A stretch of 34,001 nt of DNA from Nonomuraea basaltis (GCF_005893125.1 NZ_VCJS01000134.1:1-34001); one strand, 5' to 3'; shown: positions 14,922 to 26,997, numbered from the stretch's first letter. The notes: generated by a model not told the origin, from the letters alone. Program-made: numbers and translations.

Positions 14922-15626
14922 TTATTCGGCCTCGCTGAAGGTCACCTCAACGCCTCCGACAAGGTCAGAGGCGATGTTGTAGATGACCGCCCCCAACGTG
15001 GAAAGTGCCGTGATCAGCACCACGTTCACGGCCCCGATGAGTGCGGTGTACCCAAGGATCCGCACCGGCTCGAACCAGGAGGCGATGTCGATCGGGATCG
15101 AGCTCTGCCCCTGCTCGCCCTGGCCCAGCTGGTTGACCAGGTCCACGATCGAGTCGAACACCCCCAGGGCGGAGAGCACCCCGTACAGTACGGCCACCGC
15201 CACGAACAGCACCACGAAGCAGACGAGGGAGACCACGAAGCTGAACTTCATGGCCGACCACGGCTCGACGCGGCGCAGGACCAGGTGGGCCTTGCGGGGC
15301 AGGCGGCCCCCGCCGGAGTTCGACGACTTCTTCTTCGGCAGCTCGACGGCAGGCGGGGCCTCGGTGGCCAGCGAAGGGCGGATGCGAACGGTGTCGTTGC
15401 CCTCCGCCTGCGGGCCCGGCGGAGCCTGCGCGGGCGCAGGGCCGGACGCCTGAGACCGCTGCTGCTGCTGGTGGTCTTCTTTGGCAGGGCCGGACTTGCC
15501 CTGCGCGGGCGAGGTGTCCTGGCCTTCGTCGACCGGATTGAAAATGTCGGTTTCTGCTGGCTTGTTCGGTTGCTGTCCGTTCCCGGAAGCCGCCTTCGTC
15601 CTGGCAGGGCCACCCTGGGCGCTCAT
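14922..15626 (-). CDS. DUF3566 membrane protein next to gyrA
   Basis: The predicted protein has 234 residues. Residues 1-120 are a disordered Gln/Pro/Ala/Ser-rich segment containing QQQQRSQASGPAPAQAPPG. The DUF3566 domain follows with two membrane helices: FSFVVSLVCFVVLFVAVAVL (about 130-153) and TALIGAVNVVLITALSTLGA (about 196-216). Conserved parts are SPWSAMKFSF-like (PWSAMKFSFV) and YNIASDLVGGVEVTFSE at the end. The ATG at 15626 has GGAGGAGAG upstream and lies only three bases after the gyrA stop, so it is in the gyrase operon. The family is nearly universal behind gyrA in actinobacteria; its function is not established. Confidence 0.85.
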   Translation of the reverse strand: MSAQGGPARTKAASGNGQQPNKPAETDIFNPVDEGQDTSPAQGKSGPAKEDHQQQQRSQASGPAPAQAPPGPQAEGNDTVRIRPSLATEAPPAVELPKKKSSNSGGGRLPRKAHLVLRRVEPWSAMKFSFVVSLVCFVVLFVAVAVLYGVLSALGVFDSIVDLVNQLGQGEQGQSSIPIDIASWFEPVRILGYTALIGAVNVVLITALSTLGAVIYNIASDLVGGVEVTFSEAE

Positions 15627-15629
15627 GGA

Positions 15630-18128
<2,499 letters not shown>

Positions 18129-18150
18129 AGGTAGAGGTCCTTCTTAGTGT

Positions 18151-18181
18151 TGCGGTGAGCCGCCTTCAGCGGCCCACCGCA
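18151..18181 (-). terminator. Hairpin between gyrB and gyrA
   Basis: TGCGGTG (18151-18157) pairs with CACCGCA (18175-18181), and GCCGC (18159-18163) pairs with GCGGC (18169-18173), leaving a single internal mismatch and a five-base loop. It lies 32 bp past the gyrB stop. There is no U-tract. It may be a partial terminator or mRNA-stability element tuning gyrA relative to gyrB. Confidence 0.55.
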
Positions 18182-18212
18182 GGTTGCAGAATCTGCACCC
18201 ATGGCTAGTCGC

Positions 18213-20156
<1,944 letters not shown>

Positions 20157-20165
20157 CTGCGAAAT

Positions 20166-20171
20166 CCTCCT
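20166..20171 (-). promoter_or_regulatory. Shine-Dalgarno that fixes the gyrB TTG start
   Basis: AGGAGG on the minus strand lies nine bases upstream of the TTG at 20156-20154. No comparable site precedes the more distal TTG at 20201. The nearest in-frame ATG is well inside the ATPase domain (GMYIGSTG), so TTG must be used. Confidence 0.8.
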
Positions 20172-20211
20172 GCCGCGGACACGCGGCGGGGGAGGCGTCA
20201 AAATACAAAGC

Positions 20212-20485
20212 TGCCCCTGCCGTGCCCGTCACCGTCGTGAGTGCCCCGATGCGCGGTCACCCGGGGGAGTCGGCTTGCTGCCGGGGTGACACGCAAGCGG
20301 ACGTGTCCGGAATCCTTTTGCATTCTACCGCCTCCGGAGGCCCAAGGTGGCAATGAACGCGCCTGTGATGCTCCCTAGCTCGTTTTCCCCCCAGGCAAGC
20401 ATCCCCCCTCCGGAAAGGGGGCCTATCGCGTCTGGGGCTGTCTGATCGCCCTCGGCGCCTAACCGTAGCGGCGAAGCGCCTGCTG
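20212..20485. other. gyrB upstream region; weak promoter candidate and small hairpin
   Basis: No gene fits here. On the minus strand TAGAAT (20327-20322) is a reasonable -10 for gyrB, with TTGCCA (20353-20348) upstream at an over-long 20-bp spacing. CCCCCT (20404-20409) and AGGGGG (20416-20421) can form a six-pair hairpin behind the DUF721 gene. The gyrB leader would be about 150 bases long. Confidence 0.35.
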
Positions 20486-20511
20486 CGGATAGCGGCTGGA
20501 CGTGCTATCCG
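20486..20511 (-). terminator. Hairpin overlapping the DUF721 stop codon
   Basis: CGGATAGC (20486-20493) and GCTATCCG (20504-20511) form a perfect 8-bp stem with a ten-base loop. The TAG stop of the DUF721 gene (20507-20505) is in the stem, so the ribosome would melt it until release. It probably ends the dnaN-gnd-recF-DUF721 transcription unit. Confidence 0.5.
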
Positions 20512-21005
20512 TAGGTGTCTCCTGGGCCACGGCTTCCGGTCACCCGCAATCCACCTGACGGCCGGGGCGCGTTCTGCGGTCCCCTGACCTTGACCTTCGT
20601 CACGGTGCCGTCGCCGAGCTCCTCGTTCAGCCTGCGTACGAGGGTGCGCGCGAGCAGCCGCACCTGCGTGGCCCAGGCGGTCGAGTCGGCCAGGATCACC
20701 ACCTCGCCGTCGGCGAAGGACTCGGGCCTGGTGTGCGCGGCCAGGTCAGGGCCCACGATGTCGGGCCAGCGCCCGAACACCCCGCCGACCGCCGCCGACC
20801 GCTCCCAGCCGCGATCGGCCAGCAGGTCCGCGATCGCGCGTCCGAAAAGCTGTGGATCGCCGCCATCCCGGCGCGGCCCCGCGGCCTTGCGCCTCGGCGC
20901 GCGCCGGGGGAGCTGCCCGCGCTTGGCCGCGTCGGCCTTGGCCTGGGCGAGCTTCTCCCTGGCCATGGCCGCGCCCTTGGCCGTGGGGTTGTCCTCATCG
21001 GACAC
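20505..21005 (-). CDS. dciA: DUF721/DciA-family protein, predicted replicative-helicase loader
   Basis: The predicted protein has 166 residues. Residues 1-45 are basic and low-complexity (MAREKLAQAKADAAKRGQLP; RRAPRRKAAGPRR). The DUF721 domain covers about 50-150: LFGRAIADLLADRGWERSAA, VFGRWPDIVGPDLAAHTRPE and DSTAWATQVRLLARTLVRRL, with the W-x-x-I-V-G and A-W-A-x-Q-L/V-x-x-L motifs. DUF721 includes DciA, which helps load DnaB in bacteria lacking DnaC/DnaI, consistent with the origin-proximal location. Its ATG overlaps the end of recF by 11 bp, so the genes are coupled. The symbol follows the family; actinobacterial members are less studied. Confidence 0.8.
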   Translation of the reverse strand: MSDEDNPTAKGAAMAREKLAQAKADAAKRGQLPRRAPRRKAAGPRRDGGDPQLFGRAIADLLADRGWERSAAVGGVFGRWPDIVGPDLAAHTRPESFADGEVVILADSTAWATQVRLLARTLVRRLNEELGDGTVTKVKVRGPQNAPRPSGGLRVTGSRGPGDTYG

Positions 21006-22239
21006 GGGTCACGCTCCCCTCCGCGACGTCGAATCTGGCTCCCACGAGCTCTTGCGGTACGTCGTCCGCCACCGCGGCGGTGATGAGCACCTGCTCGGCC
21101 GGCGCGACGATCTCGGCGAGCCGCCGCCTGCGCTGGCTGTCGAGCTCGGCGAACACGTCGTCGAGTATCAGCACGGGATCGCCGCCGTCGGCCCGCAGCA
21201 GGTCGTAGGCGGCCAGCCGCAGCGCCAGCGCGAACGACCAGGACTCGCCATGGCTCGCGTAGCCCCGCGCGGGCAGGTCTCCGATGCCGAGGATCAGGTC
21301 GTCGCGGTGCGGGCCGACGAGCGTGACGCCGCGTTCCAGTTCCGCGGAGCGGACCTCCAATAGCCGCTCCCGCAGACGTTCTTCAAGGGTTTTCCCCAAG
21401 TCTGTGGATAACGTCTGTGTATCGAAAGATCCCCGTTCACCGGCGGCTTCGCCTTCCGCGACACCCTCATCCGCATCCCCACCTGTGGACAACGTGCTGC
21501 GGTACGCCAGCGTCGCCGGAGCGCTCGCGGGGGCCAGCGCCGCGTACGCACCGGCCACCAGCGGGCGCAGCGCCTCGATGAGCTCCAGCCGCGCCCGCAG
21601 CAGCTCGGCGCCGTGCCTGGCGAGGTGGGCGTCCCACACCTCCAGGGTGCTCAGCGCGTCACCCGCGCCCGCCGCCGCGAAGGCGCTGTCGCTCTCAGCC
21701 CGCCGGGCGCTCCTGGCGCCTCTGCGGGCCTGCGCGGCCGTGCGCAGCAGGGCACCGCGCTGCTTCAGCACCCGGTCGTAGTCGGCGCGGACGCCGGCGA
21801 ATCTGGGTGTCCTGGCCACCAGCAGGTCGTCGAGGAAGCGGCGGCGCTCGGACGGGTCACCCTTGGACAGCGCCAGGTCCTCGGGGGCGAACAGCACCGT
21901 GCGCAGCAGGCCGACGACGTCGCGCGGCCTGGACACGGGGGAGCGGTTGAGCCGCGCGCGGTTGGCCCGGCCCGGGTTGATCTCCAGCTCGATGAGCGCC
22001 CGCCGGTCGTCCCGCTGGACGGCGCAGCGCACGATCGCCCGGGCTGCCCCCTGGCGGACGAGCGGTGCGTCGCCGGCCACCCGGTGGCTGGAGTGCGTCG
22101 CGACGTAGCCGAGGGCCTCGACCAGGTTGGTCTTGCCCTGGCCGTTGGGCCCAACGAACGCCGTGACGCCCGGCTCCAGGCCGAGCTCCACGGACGCGTA
22201 GGACCTGAAGTCGGTCAGCGAGAGGTGGGCGACATACAC
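20995..22239 (-). CDS. recF: RecF, ssDNA-gap repair ATPase
   Basis: The predicted protein has 414 residues. It begins MYVAHLSLTDFRSYASVEL, a typical RecF N-terminus. Walker A is GPNGQGKTNLVEAL (about 30-37). The ABC signature is SHGESWSFALALRLA, and Walker B is PVLILDDVFAELD with the D-loop just after. RecF works with RecO and RecR to load RecA at gapped DNA. Around residues 250-285 there is an acidic, low-complexity linker (GGDADEGVAEGEAAGERG) not present in compact RecFs; two perfect DnaA-box 9-mers are encoded at its edges. It is the usual neighbour of dnaN/gnd, transcribed with them. Confidence 0.95.
   Translation of the reverse strand: MYVAHLSLTDFRSYASVELGLEPGVTAFVGPNGQGKTNLVEALGYVATHSSHRVAGDAPLVRQGAARAIVRCAVQRDDRRALIELEINPGRANRARLNRSPVSRPRDVVGLLRTVLFAPEDLALSKGDPSERRRFLDDLLVARTPRFAGVRADYDRVLKQRGALLRTAAQARRGARSARRAESDSAFAAAGAGDALSTLEVWDAHLARHGAELLRARLELIEALRPLVAGAYAALAPASAPATLAYRSTLSTGGDADEGVAEGEAAGERGSFDTQTLSTDLGKTLEERLRERLLEVRSAELERGVTLVGPHRDDLILGIGDLPARGYASHGESWSFALALRLAAYDLLRADGGDPVLILDDVFAELDSQRRRRLAEIVAPAEQVLITAAVADDVPQELVGARFDVAEGSVTRVR
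21403..21492. promoter_or_regulatory. Two perfect DnaA boxes inside recF
   Basis: TGTGGATAA (21403-21411; TTATCCACA on the minus strand) and TGTGGACAA (21484-21492; TTGTCCACA) are exact matches to the two consensus forms. They are 81 bp apart, in the same orientation, and both encode Leu-Ser-Thr at the borders of the RecF linker. They may bind DnaA as an outlying cluster; this is not shown. Confidence 0.45.
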
Positions 22240-22266
22240 CCCACGAAGGTTAGTGGGCCACGCGAG

Positions 22267-22298
22267 CCACCGGGGTCACCGGCATGCGATCCCGGTGG
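22267..22298 (-). terminator. Hairpin between gnd and recF
   Basis: CCACCGGG (22267-22274) and CCCGGTGG (22291-22298) form a perfect 8-bp stem with a 16-base loop, just past the gnd stop (22308-22306). Because recF continues in the same direction 28 bp on, it is more likely an attenuating or mRNA-stability element than a full stop. Confidence 0.4.
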
Positions 22299-22305
22299 AA
22301 AACCG

Positions 22306-23250
22306 CTATCGGTCGAACTCGCGCGGAGGCGTCACGTCCGCGCCCGGCGCATCGGCGCCCTTGCCCGTGCTGCCCTCGGTCGAGGTGATCGCGTGGCCGC
22401 CGAACTGGTTGCGCAGCGCCGCGACGACCTTCATCGCGGGGGAGTCGTCCTGGCGTGAGGCGAACCTGGCGTAGAGCGCGGCGGTGATGACCGGCAGCGG
22501 CACCGCGTGGTCGACGGCCGCCTGCACCGTCCACCGGCCCTCGCCGGAGTCCTGGGCGTAGCCGCGGAGCTGGTCGAGGTGCTCATCGTCGTCGAGCGCC
22601 CGCACCAGCAGGTCGAGCAGCCAGGATCGGATCACGGTGCCGGTGCGCCAGCTGCTGAAGGAGCCCTTGACGTCCTTGACGACGTCGGAGGCCTCGAGCA
22701 GCTCCCAGCCCTCCGCGAACGCCTGCATCATGCCGTATTCGATGCCGTTGTGGACCATCTTCGCGAAGTGCCCGGCGCCGACCTCGCCGGCGTGGACGAA
22801 GCCGTCCTCGCCCTCGGGCTTGAGCGTCTGGAAGATCGGCATCAGCCGGTCGACGTAGGCCTTGTCGCCGCCGCACATGAGCGCGTAGCCGTTCTGCAGG
22901 CCCCACACGCCGCCGCTCACACCGCAGTCGACGAAGCCGATGCCCTTCTCGGCCAGCTCGGCGGCGTGCCTCTGGTCGTCCACATAGTGGGAGTTTCCGC
23001 CGTCGACGACGATGTCGTTGTCGCGGAGCAGCTCGCCGAGGTCGTCGACCGTGGACTGGGTGGGTTTGCCGGCGGGGACCATGACCCAGATCACGCGCGG
23101 CGCCTGCAAGCGTTCGACCAGGTCTTTCAGACTGGCCACGTCGCTGATCGACGGATCGCGGTCGTAGCCGACGACCTCGTGACCGCCGCGGCGCAGCCGT
23201 TCGGCCATGTTGCCGCCCATCTTGCCCAGTCCGACCATGCCGATCTGCAT
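22306..23250 (-). CDS. gnd: 6-phosphogluconate dehydrogenase, short (GndA/YqeC-like) class
   Basis: The predicted protein has 314 residues, the length of the short class rather than the ~470-residue classical enzyme. The NAD(P)-binding fold starts MQIGMVGLGKMGGNMAERL with G-x-G-x-x-G. The substrate/catalytic motif is FVDCGVSGGVWGLQNGYALM. The catalytic Lys-Asn pair is in GAGHFAKMVHNGIEYGMMQA. It oxidatively decarboxylates 6-phosphogluconate to ribulose 5-phosphate in the pentose phosphate pathway. The position between dnaN and recF is the same in Streptomyces, and its spacing (46 bp from dnaN) places it in the dnaN operon. The C-terminal tail after about 290 (TSTEGSTGKGADAPGADV) looks disordered. 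Confidence 0.93.
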   Translation of the reverse strand: MQIGMVGLGKMGGNMAERLRRGGHEVVGYDRDPSISDVASLKDLVERLQAPRVIWVMVPAGKPTQSTVDDLGELLRDNDIVVDGGNSHYVDDQRHAAELAEKGIGFVDCGVSGGVWGLQNGYALMCGGDKAYVDRLMPIFQTLKPEGEDGFVHAGEVGAGHFAKMVHNGIEYGMMQAFAEGWELLEASDVVKDVKGSFSSWRTGTVIRSWLLDLLVRALDDDEHLDQLRGYAQDSGEGRWTVQAAVDHAVPLPVITAALYARFASRQDDSPAMKVVAALRNQFGGHAITSTEGSTGKGADAPGADVTPPREFDR

Positions 23251-23296
23251 GTTGTCCTACCCCCTTGTCAGACTTCCATCATCCCCGATGACAGGT

Positions 23297-24436
23297 TCAG
23301 CCTGACAGGCGGATGGGCATGATCAGATAACGGTAGTCCGTAGCGGCTCCGTCCTCCACAGGCTTGCCACCCGTGAGGATAGCGGGCTTCGTCGACGTGG
23401 TCATCTGCAGGCGCGCCACGTCCGAGTCGATGGCGCCCAGGCCCTCGAGCAGGAACTGGTGGTTGAAGGCGATGTTCATCTCCTCGCCCTCGTAGTCCAC
23501 AGGGATTGCCTCGACGGCCTGTGCCTCGTCGCCGCTGCCCGCCTCGAGGACGACCTCGCCGCTCTTGAACGCCAGCCGGACCGGGGTGTTGCGCTCGGCG
23601 ACCAGGGCCACGCGCTTGACCGCCTCCACGAACGACCCTGTGGACAGGTCCGCGCGCGCGGAGAACTCCGTGGGCAGCAGCGATCGGTACTTGGGGAACT
23701 CGGGGTCGAGCAGCCGCGTCGTGGTGCGCCGTCCCGCGCTGGAGAACCCGATCATGCCCTCGCCGGTGCCGCCGGCGGAGCTGAGCGCGATCTCGACCTC
23801 CGCGCCGGTCGTGCCGAGCGCCTTGGCCGTGTCGGCCAGCGTCTTGCCGGGGATCATCGCGATGGCGGCGAAGTCGGGCTGCTCCGGCTGCCACTTCAGC
23901 TCGCGTACGGCCAGCCGGTAGCGGTCGGTCGCGGCGAGGGTCACGGTGTCGCCCTCGATCTCCATCCGCACGCCGGTGAGCATCGGCAGCGTGTCATCCC
24001 GGCCCGCGGCGACGGCGACCTGGCCGACGGCGGAGGCGAACACGTCGCTGCCCACCCGGCCCGCGGCCGGGGGCATGGCCGGGAGCGACGGGTAGTCCTC
24101 CACAGGCATGGTCAGCAATGTGAATCGCGCGCTACCGCACGTGACGACCGCCTTGGCGCCGTCCACGACGAAGTCCACAGGCTGTGCGGGAAGGGCGCGG
24201 GTGATCTCCGCGAGCAGCTTGCCCGAGACCAGGACGACCCCCGGCTCGCCCGTGTGGAGTTCGAGCGTCACCTCGGCGGAGACCTCGTAGTCGAATCCGG
24301 AGAGCTTCAGCTGCTGCTCTTCCGTGACCTCCAGGCGCATGCCGGCGAGGACGGGCACCGACGGCCGCGCCGGGAGGCTGCGTGCCGTCCATGCCACCGC
24401 CTCAGCGAGGACGTCTCGCTCGATTCGGAACATCAC
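23297..24436 (-). CDS. dnaN: DNA polymerase III beta subunit (sliding clamp)
   Basis: The predicted protein has 379 residues, the usual clamp length, built of three similar domains. The first begins FRIERDVLAEAVAWTARSLP with RPSVPVLAGMRLEV. The second contains AVGQVAVAAGRDDTLPMLTGVRMEI, and the third DLSTGSFVEAVKRVALVAER. The C-terminus KPVEDGAATDYRYLIMPIRL is the partner-peptide pocket with the conserved M-P-I/M-R-L end. The start is GTG 24436, with AGGAGG nine bases upstream; ATG 24433 is the alternative. It tethers polymerase III to DNA. It heads the dnaN-gnd-recF-DUF721 unit and is separated from dnaA by the first DnaA-box cluster. Confidence 0.97.
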   Translation of the reverse strand: MMFRIERDVLAEAVAWTARSLPARPSVPVLAGMRLEVTEEQQLKLSGFDYEVSAEVTLELHTGEPGVVLVSGKLLAEITRALPAQPVDFVVDGAKAVVTCGSARFTLLTMPVEDYPSLPAMPPAAGRVGSDVFASAVGQVAVAAGRDDTLPMLTGVRMEIEGDTVTLAATDRYRLAVRELKWQPEQPDFAAIAMIPGKTLADTAKALGTTGAEVEIALSSAGGTGEGMIGFSSAGRRTTTRLLDPEFPKYRSLLPTEFSARADLSTGSFVEAVKRVALVAERNTPVRLAFKSGEVVLEAGSGDEAQAVEAIPVDYEGEEMNIAFNHQFLLEGLGAIDSDVARLQMTTSTKPAILTGGKPVEDGAATDYRYLIMPIRLSG

Positions 24437-24969
24437 GGTGATCGGCCTCCTGGGTTCGTCGCTGATTCAAGGTTCACTCTCCCGCACCTGAGCTCCGGGA
24501 GAACCCCTCTATGAGTCTTTGAGTTTCTTAGTAAGAGATAGAAGAGGTCATCACACTAGGGGCTGTGGGAACTGTGGACAACCAGCGTTGTGGCTGGTCA
24601 GCCGCCCTGTTTTCATCCACTGCCGGTGTGGGCGAAGCCTGGGGGAAACTCCGGCGCCTGGGGACGGCGATTCTTTGCCCACAGCTCTTCCCCAGATCAT
24701 GGTGCGTTCATCCACGGACATCCGGGGGTTATCCACGAGGTTTCCACAGGTTGTCCACGGGGTAAATCGGACCCTCCTGGAGCCCCAGATCGACTGTTCA
24801 CAGGCCGTCCACACGTTATCCACGAGTCATCCCCAGTTCTCCCCAGGATGTCCCCACCGTTGTCCCCAGCCCTTGTGGGCGGATTTTTCCGGCCATTGCC
24901 CGGCATAAGGCCGAACCCTTTCGGCGTTTCCGCTGGTCCACAGTGTTTTCCACAGGCTGTGCATGACTA
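24437..24969. other. oriC: oriC: dnaN-dnaA spacer with clustered DnaA boxes
   Basis: This 533-bp spacer carries one perfect DnaA box (TTGTCCACA on the minus strand, 24573-24581). One-mismatch boxes lie at 24675-24683, 24729-24737, 24751-24759, 24816-24824, 24860-24868, 24934-24942 and 24946-24954. Two-mismatch forms lie at 24708, 24740, 24794, 24805 and 24827. Most point the same way on the plus strand. Next to the dnaN end, 24509-24545 is markedly AT-richer than its surroundings and is the likely duplex-unwinding region. The dnaA-oriC-dnaN order is the actinobacterial one. Confidence 0.9.
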
Positions 24970-26550
24970 TCAGGACCCGCGCTGTGTCTGCTTGATCCGC
25001 ATTGTCAGCTCGTTGACCTGGTTGTACATCGACCGGCGCTCGGCGATGAGCGATCGGATCTTGCGCTCGGCGTGCATGACGGTGGTGTGGTCGCGGCCGC
25101 CGAACTGCTGGCCGATCTTCGGCAGCGACAGCTCGGTCAGCTCCCGCGCCAGATACATGGCGATCTGCCGGGCGTTGACGAGCGCCCGGCTGCGCGAGGT
25201 GCCGCACAGGTCGTCGATGCTGATGCCGAAGTAGTTGGCGGTCTCGCTCATGATCGCGGCGATCGTGATCTCGGTGTCCGACTCCGAGGTGATCAGGTCC
25301 TTCAGCACGACTTCGGCGAGCTGCAGGTCGACGCCCTGCCGGTTGAGGCTGGCGAACGCGGTCACCCTGATCAGGGCGCCCTCCAGCTCGCGGATGTTGG
25401 TGGAGATGCGGCTGGCGATGTACTCCAGCACCTCGGGCGGCGCCGCCAGGCCCTCCTGTATGGCCTTCTTCCTGAGGATCGCGATCCGGGTCTCCAGCTC
25501 GGGCGGCTGGACGTCGGTGATCAGGCCCCACTCGAACCGGTTGCGCAGCCGGTCCTCCAGCGTGATCAGCTGCTTGGGAGCGCGGTCGCTGGAGATGACG
25601 ATCTGCTTGTTGGCGTTGTGCAGCGTGTTGAAGGTGTGGAAGAACTCCTCCTGCGTCTGCTCCTTGCCCTCCAGGAACTGGATGTCGTCCACCAGCAGGA
25701 TGTCGATCGCCCGGTAGCGGCCGCGGAACCCGTCGGCCTTGTGGTCGCGAATGCTGTTGATGAAGTCGTTGGTGAACTCTTCGGAGCTCACGTATCTGAC
25801 CCGCGCGCCGTCGTAGAGGCTCTGGGCGTAGTGCCCGATCGCGTGCAGCAGGTGCGTCTTCCCCAGCCCGGAGTCACCGTAAATGAAGAGGGGGTTGTAC
25901 GCCTTCGCCGGCGACTCGGCCACGGCCACGGCCGCCGCGTGGGCGAATCTGTTGCTGGCTCCGATGACGAATGTCTCGAATGTGTACTTTTGATTGAGCC
26001 TGGCCGGTTCGCTGGGCTTGTTACTCTTCGCCTCCCACCGGTTCGGCGCCGGTTCCGGCGCTTTCTCCACAGGTGGTGTGTACGGCTGTGCCTGTTCAAA
26101 AGAGAAGCCCGGCTGTGGATATTCGGTGGATATCCGGTCCGGCTCCGGCTGTGGAGAATAGAACTGCGGTGGCTCCGAAGCCTGCTGGTGCTGCGGTTGC
26201 AGCGGCTGTGAGTAACGCGGGTGACTCTCCACACCCTGGGGATAACTCTGAGCCACAGACTGTTGATGACCATCGATGGACGGCTGCTCGGGCGCCGTCG
26301 TGTCGATCATCACGGCCAGCCGCATGGTCCGGCCGAGCTCCTGGGACAGCGCGTGCGCGACGAGCGGGCGCAGCTTGCCCTCGATGAGGTCTTTGAGGAA
26401 GTCGTTGGGGACGCCGAGCACGATCGTGTCGTTGGCCAGGGCGATCGGACGCACCATCGACAGCCAGGTGCGCTGCTGGATCGGCACGTTCTCATTGAGG
26501 AAGTTGCCCAGAGCCCTCGCCCATACCGTGCCGAGGTCGACACTGTTCAC
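24970..26550 (-). CDS. dnaA: Chromosomal replication initiator DnaA
   Basis: The predicted protein has 526 residues. It starts at GTG 26550 (NSVDLGTVWARALGNFL), with GGAGGAGGGG upstream; the open frame runs on to 26946 but that part lies in DnaA-box DNA. Domain I is about residues 1-85. Domain II (about 90-190) is a Gln/Pro/Ser-rich linker (SQPLQPQHQQASEPPQF). Domain III has Walker A GDSGLGKTHLLHAI (about 225) and Walker B LLVDDIQFLEGKEQTQEEFF. Domain IV ends with CGTSRSRALVNARQIAMYLA and GGRDHTTVMHAERKI, the DnaA signature that reads the 9-mer boxes. It is flanked by box clusters on both sides, so autoregulation through the upstream cluster is expected. Confidence 0.98.
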   Translation of the reverse strand: MNSVDLGTVWARALGNFLNENVPIQQRTWLSMVRPIALANDTIVLGVPNDFLKDLIEGKLRPLVAHALSQELGRTMRLAVMIDTTAPEQPSIDGHQQSVAQSYPQGVESHPRYSQPLQPQHQQASEPPQFYSPQPEPDRISTEYPQPGFSFEQAQPYTPPVEKAPEPAPNRWEAKSNKPSEPARLNQKYTFETFVIGASNRFAHAAAVAVAESPAKAYNPLFIYGDSGLGKTHLLHAIGHYAQSLYDGARVRYVSSEEFTNDFINSIRDHKADGFRGRYRAIDILLVDDIQFLEGKEQTQEEFFHTFNTLHNANKQIVISSDRAPKQLITLEDRLRNRFEWGLITDVQPPELETRIAILRKKAIQEGLAAPPEVLEYIASRISTNIRELEGALIRVTAFASLNRQGVDLQLAEVVLKDLITSESDTEITIAAIMSETANYFGISIDDLCGTSRSRALVNARQIAMYLARELTELSLPKIGQQFGGRDHTTVMHAERKIRSLIAERRSMYNQVNELTMRIKQTQRGS

Positions 26551-26593
26551 AGTGCGGTTCCCCCTCCTCCCTCTCGCGGCCCCCCGCGATCGT

Positions 26594-26845
26594 TTATCCA
26601 CATGGAGCGGTCGCCCGGTCGTTCGGCGGCTCCTTCGTCCACAGCGTGGCGGCCGGGCTTCGTACCCAGGCCCTCCACAGGATCTCCACAAGTTGTGCAC
26701 AGTGTTTCGGCGGGTCCGGAAGGGCCGACAGTAGCCATGTGCACAGCTGTGTTCAAGACGTTGTCCACAGCCTAGTGGCACCGGGGTGCACATACTGTGG
26801 ACGCCGCTGGGCCCGTGGAAAACCCGCCTGTGGATTGGTGGATAA
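26594..26845. promoter_or_regulatory. Second DnaA-box cluster, dnaA-rpmH spacer
   Basis: Two perfect boxes are present: TTATCCACA (26594-26602) and TTGTCCACA (26761-26769). Weaker forms lie at 26635 (TCGTCCACA), 26671 (CCCTCCACA), 26682 (ATCTCCACA), 26693 (TTGTGCACA), and on the minus strand at 26796, 26829 and 26837 (TTATCCACC). The strand of transcription switches here, dnaA leaving to the left and rpmH to the right. The cluster may act as the dnaA autoregulatory region, as part of the origin, or both. Confidence 0.75.
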
Positions 26846-26855
26846 CCCGTCCAGT

Positions 26856-26885
26856 TTGACCTGGGGCGTGCTTGCCCCGTAACGT
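26856..26885 (+). promoter_or_regulatory. Predicted rpmH promoter
   Basis: TTGACC (26856-26861) and TAACGT (26880-26885) stand 18 bp apart, close to the actinobacterial housekeeping consensus (TTGAC-x / TA-x-x-x-T). The start would be near 26892, giving an rpmH leader of about 105 bases. The -35 follows the last DnaA box by ten bases, so DnaA could affect it. Confidence 0.5.
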
Positions 26886-26997
26886 ACGACGGTCGGCTTG
26901 TCACGCGACGGCTATTTCGCGTGCCCTCGCTTCCCTGACATGCCATTCATGTGTGTTTACGCGCCCTCGGGCGCACCATCAAGCCTGGAGCCCACCC

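Noticed and set aside
14711..14938. Plus-strand frame reading GLPGLEPGTSSLSGKRSNRL
   Set aside because: It is the antisense of tRNA-Ile, a well-known false gene; no promoter or ribosome-binding site.
26551..26946. N-terminal extension of dnaA to 26946
   Set aside because: The extra 132 codons run through DnaA boxes, resemble no DnaA, and the GTG at 26550 has a strong ribosome-binding site and the standard N-terminus.
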